Source of the DNA: Beroe forskalii
Lineage: Eukaryota > Ctenophora > Nuda > Beroida > Beroidae
DNA: 64,000 nucleotides
Direction of reading: 5' to 3'
Assembly: GCA_011033025.1 (NCBI GenBank)
Contig: WFMF01000026.1
Location: forward strand, 186,001-250,000
A model generated the notes under the pieces. The model searched no databases. It was not told where the DNA came from and saw nothing but the letters and a program-made list of their open reading frames with translations. The first letter of the stretch is position 1. Each line of letters starts with the position of its first letter. The translations under genes were made by a program, and so were the position numbers. Below are positions 34,526 to 45,088 of the stretch, in pieces.

Positions 34526-35800
34526 ATGTTATCCTTTCAGGGTACTGACACTGAAGAGAGTGATGAGAATCTAAATACTGCTCCAAATCTTATTACTGAT
34601 GGTCAATGTAAGGCATGCAATACTAATGTGAATGTTGATGCTCATTGTATCAGATGTTGGTTTTGCAAAAACTTGTTTCATGCTATCAATTGTTCCAATG
34701 AAAAGTATTGTGTAAGTGCCACAACAGTGTTTTCAAATCAGATTCAACCAGCTGTGAATAATACAGGAGCATATGAGAAAAGGTTTGGGCATTTTCTTTT
34801 TGTTTGTGACTTTTGCATGACATGTGAAGAGGAAAAGAGAGCTCATGCATCAGTAGATCGAGTTGATGCCCTTGAAAAGAAAATTGACTCAATGAAAAAT
34901 GTCTTTAAAACAGAAATGAATGAGTTAAAGGCAGCAATTTGCAATCCTGATAATCAGGCTGTCAAGGTATCAAGATCAACTCCATCTGTGTCCAATAACG
35001 TTTGGGAAGATACAAAGCGTACAGAAAATTTGAAACACACAATGGCCATTAAAAAAGATGTTAATGGGAACCCAGTAAATGCAGTAAAATTGGAAAAGAT
35101 CTGCATTGACAATGGTATCTCTGTGCACAAAACATTTACCATGAAAAAGTCATCAGACACTGGTATTGTTCTGAATAATAAATCAGATGCAGAGAAACTC
35201 AGACAGAAAATTGCTAGTGATTGCCCTGAGCATACAATTGAAAAAGTTGCAACAAAAATGCCCACAATCAATGTTGTTGGTCTGAATAGGGAGTATTCAA
35301 AAGATGAGATATCTAAAATGTTAAAGAATCAAAATCCTGGAATAACCTCGGTCATTGAAAGTTCCTCCTCTACTGATGATAAAATATTGGATGCTATTTA
35401 TGTTGCCCCTCTCAAGAACAATAGCAATATTTTCCGTGCAACCATCCGCGTCAGCAATGTCATCAGATCAGTCATCAATAAACAGAATGACCGCCTTTTT
35501 GTAGGGTCTCAAACATGCAAAGTTTATGACAGGGTTTTTGTGCTTCGTTGCTATAATTGTCAGGAGTTTGGGCACCACAGTAAAGATTGTAAGAATTCTC
35601 ACAAGTGTGGATATTGTGCTGGAGACCATGAGACTAGGTCATGTACTGTTAAGATCAACTCTGGAGCCAGCTGTTGTGTTAATTGCACTAAGGCTGATCA
35701 AGTAGACACACACCATGAAGCCAACAGCATTTCCTGTCCTGTTTATCTGGAGCAACTTGAAAAAGTAAAAAAGACCATCCCTTTTTACCAAAAAACCTAA
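34526..35800 (+). CDS. LINE-2B ORF1, intact gag-like RNA-binding protein
   Basis: 424 codons uninterrupted. Residues about 28-60 hold a PHD/RING-like Cys/His cluster (CKACN, CIRCWFC). A coiled-coil-like stretch follows at about 110-140 (DRVDALEKKIDSMKN). CCHC-like knuckles lie at about 341-400 (CYNCQEFGHHSKDC, CGYCAGDHETRSC, CCVNC). This is the usual ORF1 layout of jockey/CR1-like LINEs and would coat element RNA. The start at 34526 is the first ATG after the shared 5'UTR. The intact frame shows that the A copy is the broken one. Confidence 0.85.
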   Translation: MLSFQGTDTEESDENLNTAPNLITDGQCKACNTNVNVDAHCIRCWFCKNLFHAINCSNEKYCVSATTVFSNQIQPAVNNTGAYEKRFGHFLFVCDFCMTCEEEKRAHASVDRVDALEKKIDSMKNVFKTEMNELKAAICNPDNQAVKVSRSTPSVSNNVWEDTKRTENLKHTMAIKKDVNGNPVNAVKLEKICIDNGISVHKTFTMKKSSDTGIVLNNKSDAEKLRQKIASDCPEHTIEKVATKMPTINVVGLNREYSKDEISKMLKNQNPGITSVIESSSSTDDKILDAIYVAPLKNNSNIFRATIRVSNVIRSVINKQNDRLFVGSQTCKVYDRVFVLRCYNCQEFGHHSKDCKNSHKCGYCAGDHETRSCTVKINSGASCCVNCTKADQVDTHHEANSISCPVYLEQLEKVKKTIPFYQKT

Positions 35801-38800
35801 TTGGCACTAACACTTCTGATAAAGAAGCATCATTCAACTTCATGCTCTTTAACCCTAGGTCACTCAACAACAAGATCAACGAGGTAATGGGTCTGTTTCA
35901 TGATAAAGATGTTGGAATTGCTTCAATCTGTGAGTCATGGCTAGATGATGATACTAATGCTACTACAAGTATCATAAAATCTTATGGCTATTCATGAGTT
36001 TAGAGAAGGAAAACGTGGAGGTGGCACTGCTGTGGTGTTCAAAACAGGATTATCAGTGAATGTTTGCAAATTATCCAAAACTTTTCAATCATTTGAGTAT
36101 GTTGCTGTCTGGTTAAAAGCTGAAACTGTAAAAATCATTTTAGTTACTTTGTACAGAACTGGTTCATTGACTTCTACATTTTCAAATGAACTTGACCTTC
36201 TTCTGTCAGATATTTCAGCAAAAGCTGATAATTTCATTATAGCTGGGGACTTGAATATTCATTTTGAGACAAACTCAAGAATCAGCAAACAATGCTTTGA
36301 TGTTTTTAAATCCTATGGCATGGAAAAGCTGGTCAGTGGATCTACACATGTTAATGGAGGGTCCCTGGATCAGATTTTCTTGTTTTCAATGAAAAAACCC
36401 TCAAATATTCTGCCTGTGAGGTTGAGCCTCTTAACTCCCTAGGGTCTGACCATTTTCCAATTTCTTGTTCCTTGAATTTGCAGTTAAGTGGGAAATATTT
36501 CAAAGATATTCTTGTGAGAAGGATTGCAACTATTGATAAGGCAGCATTTTCCTCTGATATGAAAGAAATATTGGACACAATTCCTTCATCAAATGTTTTT
36601 TGCCATGCTGTTGATAACTTATCATCGGCTTGTCAAAGTGTTCTTGGCAAACATGCCCCTGTAATCTCAAAGTCAATATCAGTTGTTGACAAGGCTCCAT
36701 GGTTTGACAAAGAATATAGAGAGTTCAGGAAGCTTAGACGCCAGGCTGAGCGGACCAAACATTTGTCAGAGGATGCTTTTCTTTTTTACGAGGAGCTTTG
36801 TTTCAAGGCATCTGAGCTTGCAAAAAGCAAAAAGAAAGCATTTTTGAAAAATGTGATTGAAAAATCTGAAACAAAAGCTCACACATTATACAGTGTTGTA
36901 AATAAAGTGCTGGATAAACAGAAATGTTACACTCTACCAGAAAATGAGGATATTGAGAAGCTTGCCAGCCAATTTAACAACTTTATATTGATAAGATTGA
37001 TAAGATTCGTGAAAAATTCCACTACAACAACTCAATTCAAGAATGCACTGAAACATCCTCTGAAATGTTTGAATTAATGCCTACATCCATGGATGAGATA
37101 AAGGATATTATCAGGGAGAGTGGAGTTAAGTGCTCACCTGCTGACATTTTGCCTCAGGAGTTACTTAAAGACAACATAGACATGTTACTGCCAAACATTG
37201 TTGACCTGGTAAACAAATCCTTAAAATCTGGTTCTATGGATGGAGTAAAACTGGCTGACATTGCACCTCTGCTTAAGGATAGAAAACTTGATTCAAATGA
37301 TCTCAATAGTTACCGACCTGTTTCAAACCTTACCTTTATTGGCAAATTGGTAGAACGTGCTGTCCTCAGAAGACTGAACACCCATATGGAACAAAATAAC
37401 CTCCTTTGCCCAGACCAGTTTGCATACAAGAAAAACCACAGCACAGAAACAATTCTTTTCAAAATTGTTAATGATCTGTTAATTGCTGCAGATGAGCATT
37501 CTGCCACAATTGTAATGTTATTAGATCTTAGTGCAGCATTTGACACAGTAGATCATGATCTGCTTCTGACTATCCTCAAAAATGAAATTGGCCTCCGAGG
37601 TACTGCCTTGTCATGGTTCACGAGCTTCCTCAAAGGTCGTGCACAAAGAATAAGACTTGGCTCAATTACTTCTGAGACAATCATTATCAAGTTTGGAGTT
37701 CCCCAGGGATCAATTTTAGGTCCAGTTCTATTCAACATTTACATTCGATCTATCTACTTGACCATTAAGAAACTAGGATTCAGTATTTTTGGCTATGCAG
37801 ATGATCATCAGGTAACCAAGAAATTTCGTCCAACAGAACAACTGGATGTATTGACCAATCAGATAAATGACTGTTTATATGCTATTAGAAAATGGATGTC
37901 CAAGTTTTATCTGCAGCTGAATGAGCCCAAGACTCAAATCATAGTCTTTGGGTCAAGTAAGATTCTGAAAAAGATTGTCATCAATGGTGTGAATCTGTTA
38001 TCTGGCACAACCATAAGGTTTCAGACAGTAGTGAAAAACCTTGGTTTTCAAATGGACCAAAGGCTAACATTTGCCAAACAAATAGTTTCATTGAAAAAGA
38101 ACTCGTTTCACACTATCAGAAATCTAAGCAAAGTAAGATTTCTGCTAACAACAGATCATATGAAATTAGTGGTCAATAGTATGGTAATATCTTGTTTGGA
38201 CTACTGCAATGGCTTATACTATGGGATTGCTGAGAAACAACTGAATCAGCTGCAAGTAATTCAGAACTCTGCTGCCAAGCTTGTTGCCATGCAAGCAATA
38301 TGTACAGCCAAAGATAACTTACCATATACAGTGGCTTTCAGGAGAATATTTTAATCCATTAGCACCCCAAAGAAAATTTTTGTAAGTTATCAGGTATTTT
38401 TACAGTTTCTGTGGCCCGCTTGCTTTGCTCACGAATTTTTACTACCATTTTTGCTGAGGATCTGATAAAATGCGTCTTTTCAAAGAAGTGATGCCTTAAT
38501 AAAAGCTAGCAGGGGTCTGGGGGCGGCAGCCCCCAGAAGCCAGAAATTCTGAGTAAAATGAAATTGACACCTCACTATGATTCTTACTCTAACTTCAGCT
38601 AAAGTTTCAAGATGCCTGACAGGAAATCTGCAACGAATTGTATTTCAAATGACGAGCAGGGGTCTGGGGGCGGCAGCCCCCAGAAGCCAGACGTTCTGAG
38701 TAGATTAAATTGTCGCCTCATAATGATTTATACCCTTAGTTAAGTGGAAATTTCTAGGAGCCTCACAGTAAGTCTAAAACAAACTGTATTTCGAATAAAA

Positions 38801-39930
38801 AGAAGGGGGTCTGGGGCCGGCAGCCCCCAGAAGCCAGACGTTCTGAGTAGATTAAATTAACAAATTGTCGCCTCATAATGAATTATACTCTTAGTTTAGT
38901 TGCAATTTCAAGGTGACTGACATGAGAAATCTAACTCGAAATGAATTTCGAATGAATAGCAGGGGTCTGGGGGCGGCAGCCCCCAGAAGCCAGACATTCT
39001 AAGTAGATGAAATTGTCACCTCATAATGATTTTTACCCAAACTTTGGCCGAAATTTCAAGGTGCATGGTACAAGAAATCTAAAACAAACTGTATTTGTGA
39101 TAAAAAGCGGGGGTCCGGGGGCGGCAGTCCCCAGAAGCCAAACGTTCTGAATAATTGAAATTGTTGCTTCATAATTTCAATTTCCAACGAAATCTTGAAG
39201 CCCTACGTCAGCTTGTCCCACTTTTTCTACCCCAGTTCCAATCTTGAAGTCCCACTTCTCCTACTACCCCAGTGCAGTCCCAATCTTGAAGCTTTGCTTT
39301 TCCTACCACAATCCCAATCTTGAAGCCCCACTTTCCTTTCCCCTGTCACATTCTTAAAGCTTTAAAGCCCCACAACTCCTACGCTGCCCCAGTTTAAACA
39401 TTACTGTCCTATCTGTCAAAGACACTACCAAAATTGAATTCCTCCATGACAATCTCCTACTACAGACTTTCATTTCCCCACCTTTTTGTTTTTGCACCTG
39501 CTTTGCGTGCTATGCACGCAAAGAGAGTCAATTACTGAAAATTCCCCAGTTGGCCAAATTTTTTCCCCGTCAGCACTGCTGACAAGACTGACCACTATTG
39601 GAAGGTAAGGTTTCAGGAAAATATAAGTATGACCATGTTGGAGATGACCTATACAACCTCCATTGGCTCCAGATCAAAAAACGCATTGTCTTTAAAATAG
39701 CACTCTTGTCATACAAAGCATTCAATGGCCATGCACCAATTTATATCCAAGACATGTTTTGCTACTCATATCAAGGTTATAGGCCAAAGTTACTGACTCC
39801 AGCAATGAACACTACTTATGGTCAAAAGAGCCTTTCATTCATTGGACCAAAGATCCTCAATAACCTTCCTTCTTACATCACAGCTGCTGAAAGTACAGTG
39901 TCATTCAAAAACTTTTGAAAACTTTTCTTT
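35801..39930 (+). pseudogene. LINE-2B ORF2 (endonuclease plus RT), frameshifted and interrupted
   Basis: The endonuclease starts near 35800, shifts at about 35992 (AATAATT-like bases of copy A missing), and continues 35984-36442, 36472-37077 and 37065-38354 (RT: SYRPVSNLTF, LLDLSAAFDTVDHDLL, GVPQGSILGPV, FGYADDHQ). The RT tail resumes at 39598-39918 after the inserted element. Single-base losses near 36395 and 36985 break the frame. Confidence 0.85.
38286..39608. mobile_element. 1.3 kb insertion with five ~150-bp GC-hairpin repeats
   Basis: Defined by comparison with LINE-2A, which reads AAGCTTGTTTCAGGA without it; GTT is repeated at both edges. Inside, GGGGTCTGGGGGCGGCAGCC plus CCCAGAAGCCAG recurs near 38512, 38652, 38808, 38961 and 39110, about 150 bp apart. 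GGGGGCGGCAGCCCCC is a near-palindrome. The right part has the perfect hairpins CTTTGCGTGC/GCACGCAAAG (about 39500) and GTCAGCA/TGCTGAC (about 39570). Non-coding; it could be a Helitron-like or other non-autonomous element. Confidence 0.8.
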
Positions 39931-40228
39931 TTAGTCTCACCATCTCGGAAACTATGAATCTTACTAGGTGACTTTCAGGAAATTTTAAGGACACATATTT
40001 GGTGCCTCACTGAACATTTTCTGACTTTTGATATGAATATTTGAGCTCGGCTATCTTAGTTTAGTTTTTGCTTTCTTAATGTCTAGTTTTTCAAGTGTAA
40101 GCACTTTTTCAGTTATTAATAACTTTTAGTAGAATATTTTTGGCTTCAGTTGGTTCTACACTGCTGAGTATAAGTTTTTTCTTAAAAGCGGTATATATAA
40201 ATTGCAATTATTATTATTATTATTAGTT

Positions 40229-42090
40229 TATTACCCTACACAGGTCTTCCTGTATTTTTGCAGTATATTCTAAACCAAGCACCCTTGATATCAACTTGGT
40301 GTCCTCTGCAAAGCATAGCCCCTTGCAGTTTTTGAGTGTTGGAAGAAGGTCATTTATGTATAGAAGGATCAGTAAGTAAACAAAGTTTTAAGTAAACAAA
40401 GTTTTTTATTGATCTCCACAAATTACAATCAAAAACACACACAAAAGAACGATGAAGGCATAACGTTACCCAGTTTTACTATTCATAATGATATTTAAGG
40501 GATGGAAATTATCTTTTTTTATCAGGCAATAGGCATCTAAGTTTTGAATTCGTCAGATAGATACAGACAGTTTAATAACCTATTATTTATACTACAGATC
40601 TTAGAAGCTTATAGTTATACAACACTACAATAAAAGAGTATGGTATTTACTAAAAATAATACAACTGGAGGTCTATTGTATCATCTGTATTGTGACGATA
40701 TGTACCGTTATAATTCATCAGACCAGTGGAGGCCTATTTAATGAAGCATGGCTTGACATGTTGATGTCTGCCATGGTATAGATGGCTCTTGAGCTTGGTC
40801 TGCTACACAAAGGAGAATGATACCAGACTCCTTTGCAAAGCACATACTTCATGATATAGCAGTAAAGTATGCACATTGAGGAACACCAAGCATATGGGAA
40901 CACCAAGCGTATGGGTCCTAGTACTGTACCTTGTGGGACTCCACTTACCACAGGTTGGGCTGATGACAAAAACCCTTCCACCTGGACAGTTTGGGTTCGG
41001 TTTGTGAGGAACTCGTGAATCCAGGACAAGATTTTTCCACCGATGCCATACCGCTTGAGCTTTTCCAACAGTACTTGATGGTCCACTTTGTCAAATGCCT
41101 TCGAATAATCAAGATAAATCACATCTACTTCATCATTGCTATTAAGGCAGTGGTATATGAATTCGATGTGGCTAAGCAGCTGGGTCAAGCAACTGCGTTT
41201 TTTTCCTGGACCCATGCTGGTTGTTACTGATGAAATTTGATTTCTCGAGATATTCAACAAGCCTGTCTCTCATAACCCGCTCAAAGGTCTTGATGATGTG
41301 AGATGTCAGGGATACTGGCCTGTAATTGGCAGGATCAGTATGGTCATCAGGATGACCGTATAGACAGGAGTTATGAACTGAGCCTTAAGGACAGGAGGAA
41401 TGAATCCATTGGCGAGGGAATCCGACCAAATAATATGTAAAGGGACTGCCAACTCATTGTTGCATGATGTGAGAATTCTGGCTGGGACGTCACATCAGGG
41501 GACAAGCTGAATAGGGGTCAAGTTCTTTGAGGGCTGATATGATGTCTTCTTTGGAAAAGCTGAAGTCTAGAAAGGAGGTGCTCATCCCTTGAGGAAGACC
41601 ATCCGACTGGAGGCATGCACTGATGTCAGCCTTAGCAGGGTCGCTGAATACTTTTTGGTATTGCTTTTGGAGAATTTCTGCCTTATTACTTTTGGGGTCA
41701 CTGGTCAATTCATTCTTTCATTACATGCATTACGAAGAACGGGAATCGTAGATTTCATCTTTTGAAACCGTTTTGCATATGAAAAGAAGTATTTAGAGTT
41801 ACTTCTGATAGTTTCGACTGCCTTTTCTTCCCTATGACTTAGAGTGTTCATAATTTCAGCCTGGATGTTGTAGACAAGGAGAGATCAACTTCTTCAGTTA
41901 GTTTTGGGACTGTGCAGGACTGAGGGTTCTTTTCTTTCAAGGCATGTATCCGAGCATTGAGTTTTCTCCTTTTTCTTTTCATGGCTGTTACAACGTTGTT
42001 TTTTTCTGGGCAAATGGTCAGATGGTGCCTTGCAGCAAGGGGAGTGGAGGAGCAAGTATTGGGACCTGGCACATAAGTGCAAAATTTAGC
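40229..42090 (-). pseudogene. LINE-3, 5' portion (RT N-terminal half)
   Basis: Frame 40718-41260 has YLDYSKAFDKVDHQVL and GVPQGTVLGP. 40240-40380 translates to the catalytic box region (FAEDTKLISR). 41490-41708 is the segment upstream of the RT. Stops and frameshifts occur throughout, and a stretch of foreign AT-rich sequence (40380-40720) separates the two RT motifs. It joins 33450-34297 across LINE-2B. Confidence 0.8.
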
Positions 42091-42249
42091 TTTGAAGCAA
42101 TTCTAAAAATATTGAAAAATGGCTGAGATTTTGAAAAAATGTAAAGTCGATTATCGCAAAACCGCAAACCAAGAAAATGGCAATTTTGTGGTTTTTAGAG
42201 GTTTTTTTTGGACCTCAAATCACCATTTAGCAGAAATCAACCCCATATT

Positions 42250-43595
42250 CACACAGAATACGTAACTTAACGCTTTATAAACGGATAAACCAGCTCACCA
42301 AATTCACCGATTTCTTACATAACAGCTGCACTGAGACAATAACACTCAGAGAATGCGATGGGGAGGAAATTGAATCGATAATATCTGACCTTAAACTTGG
42401 CAAGTCTAGTGATGTACCGATACATGTAATTAAATTAACTGCTAAAGTCATCTCACCATATCTAACAACGTTGTTGAATAAAGGTATGAGTAATGGTGAG
42501 TTTCCAGATGAATTGAAAACTGGTAGAATAAGTCCAATTTATAAGAAGGATAGCGAAGAAGTTGGAGAAGTGGGAAAATTTATGGTTATTACAGTTTAAC
42601 CCCAAGAAATGCAAAATACTGCACGTTACTTAAATGATAACCTAAACTTAGTTATACTGTCGATGGAGTTGAATTGAGCACATGCGATAATGACCAAGAA
42701 AAAGATTTGGGCAACAATGTCTTCGTCCATGTTATGGTTGGATCAAACTCATCGATAAGTAAAGCTAATAAAATGATATGCTGGATAGCTAGAAATGTTA
42801 TTTCACGCGATGACAAAACAATGATAGCTATTTATAAATCATTAATCAGGCCACATTTAGAATATTGCGTTCAATTGTGGAACCCTGTCGCTGAGCATGG
42901 GAGTTGGAACTTGATTTTATCTCTCTGCAAAGAAGATTTACTAGATTAATTGACGAGATAGAACTCTCCCTTATTCTCAGCGATTGGACATACTCAATTT
43001 AACTACTTTAGCAGAACGTAGAAATCGTGGAGACTTGATTGAAACTTTTAAAGCTATAATGGGTGAATCATGCATAGAATATGTACAACGTTAGTAGGTC
43101 TGATTGAAACTTGTTTCTGATAGGAGTTAGTAAAGGAAATGTTAAAGTGCAGAATTTATCTAAGAAATTTTTCACAAATAGGGTTGTTGGTTTCTGGAAC
43201 AAACTTCCCAATGACGTTAAGCTATCGAAATCAGTTAACGATTTTAAAGTTGGCTTAGAGGAATTTAAACAGAAGAATAAAGATATCATGGGAAGAGGGA
43301 ATTTTTGGGAAGTGTCAGATGAAGTATTGTCAAAAATAGAGGGTCCAAGCTATTTAGAAAATAAAGCCCTACAGAATAAGTATCTAATGGATAATCCTTT
43401 TGCTGCAAAGAAAAAGTTCATAAATTTATATTCGACAGGGCTTTATACTGGATAGTAAAAAAAAAGTAAATAATTTGGACGTTATTAATTGAGATAAGTT
43501 GATTTTTCGTAAAACTAAAGGAGATGATTATTTTAGATGATTATTGTCATTATATATTTGATTTGATTTGATTTGATTTGATTTGATTTGTTACA
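42250..43595 (+). mobile_element. LINE-4: degraded, internally deleted non-LTR retrotransposon
   Basis: 42340-42570 encodes the region before the RT (GKSSDVPIHVIKLTAKV, GRISPIYKKD). After an internal deletion of the catalytic core, 42600-42950 (FNPKKCKILHVT, KSLIRPHLEYCVQLWNP) and 43111-43455 (GFWNKLPNDVKLSKSVNDFK) give the RT C-terminus. It ends in a (TTTGA)n tail at 43556-43590. Confidence 0.85.
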
Positions 43596-43904
43596 AGGTG
43601 TGTACAATTCAATCGAGTCGAATGTAGGTGTAGTAGATTACGAGGACAGTTCCTGGCCTGTGAAAAAAACAAAATTATCCAATGTCAGTGTCAGTATGAT
43701 AATCATCTTACAATCAAAACGGAACGCTGGAACAAAACTCACATGGTTTAGCACGTCTAAGAATAACCAAACAATTCGATCTATTTTCCCTCTGCTCCTT
43801 CATAAAAATTTTTTGAATATTTTATTTTGCGCATAACTTTTGACCAAATTGGAAGCTTTTGATGCGGTAAAAAGTATCCAATCCATTCGAATAACAGTGT
43901 TTAA

Positions 43905-43980
43905 AACTTGCGAACGAGGTGCTGCGTAGCAGCGCCGAGTGAGCTGTGTGTTTGCAGGCCCAACGGGCCTGCTAGTATTT
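43905..43980. repeat. Hairpin-bearing terminus (Helitron-like 3' end?)
   Basis: GAACGAGGTGCTGCGTAGCA is followed by the hairpin GCAGGCCCAACGGGCCTGC and immediately CTAGT. A GC-rich hairpin close to CTAG resembles Helitron 3' ends, although here it directly abuts the CTAG rather than sitting about 10 nt away. I did not locate a 5' end. Confidence 0.35.
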
Positions 43981-45088
43981 AGATATCAAGGTTCTCATAT
44001 TAGCGATATAGTTGAGGGTGAGAGAGGCGGAGTGGAGATCAAAGGTTCAAAGCGAGTCAAATTTGACAGGCAGTGCAGATTTTCGACAAAAATTTGTTTT
44101 AATTTTCACACTTTCACAATTCAAACGTAAGACAGCATAATTTAATGTGGGATCGAATTAAAATTCCTCTCCGTTGACCTCCAACTAAATTAGTCTACAA
44201 TATCAAGCTTGAATTTTGATACCATCTGATAGTTTACTCAATAATGCGCATGCTCATCGCCAATACACACTGTATATCGGGAATCTATACTCATAAGTGA
44301 CAGCTGTCACTTATATGCAATCGGAACTAATATGCGGCATATTCACAAGAGATAAGATAAGCTGGGTGTCGTAAGCAAATTGGCGCCTAACTGCACTTAT
44401 GTAAGCAGTGGAATGGTTAAGAGGTCAATCTTAGCTTGTTTGAAATTTTCTTGGAATATTATCGATCACAGGACGTTAGTTATCGCTCGAATAGTCATAA
44501 CTGAACGTTTTTATCTCCTAGATAAGCGCTGATCGACAACATTACAATGAAATTTGTGTGTGCGCGCGGGTCGCGCGCATAAAACACAGCGAGCACAATT
44601 TCGAACTGCATGAACAATTTCGATATGGGGCTCGCGCGTTCCATGCAAAAGAAGGTTTCTTGGCGGTAAAATTACTTCATTAATTATTATGCATTTACTT
44701 TTCGATACTTTCTGGAAACTCTCTGGAATGTTCGTGCTAAAATATGTAACTGATGTTTGAACGGGGGCAGCATAACACTCAACACTTCCGCTCTCGTTCC
44801 AGTCAATATTTCACTGTCAAAGAACAGAGAACTTTAAGCTCAAAGAGGTGGTGGCTAGGCTTTGTATTAATGTAGTTTTCAACGTTAAAAGTAGTAAATT
44901 TCGATCCTTTAATATCCTCACGTCTTACTGAATACCAACAGGCATGAAATATCAGTGGTTCTTGGTGAAATACAGGTCTACTTGTCGAATGTACAGAAAA
45001 TGAAAGGTCATAGCTCAGTGAAATTGAAAGTTAGGTATTAAAGGTTACATATAGAAACGTGAGAGATAGAAAGTTAATTTGCACCCAC
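43980..45088. other. No gene recognised (probably CEP43 intron 3)
   Basis: It contains a perfect 22-bp palindrome at 44293-44314 (ATAAGTGACAG and its complement) and a CpG-rich spot at 44560-44640. I looked here for CEP43 exon 4 and did not find it. Confidence 0.45.

Larger units (their letters stand above)
34298..40228 (+). mobile_element. LINE-2B: second copy of LINE-2, inserted into LINE-3
   Basis: Flanked by TATTAC at 34292-34297 and 40229-40234, a short target-site duplication in LINE-3. It starts with ACTTAAACTTACAAC repeats, carries ORF1 and ORF2, and ends in (ATT)n at 40205-40225. It is very similar to LINE-2A. Its own RT is split by a 1.3 kb insertion at about 38286-39608. Confidence 0.9.
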
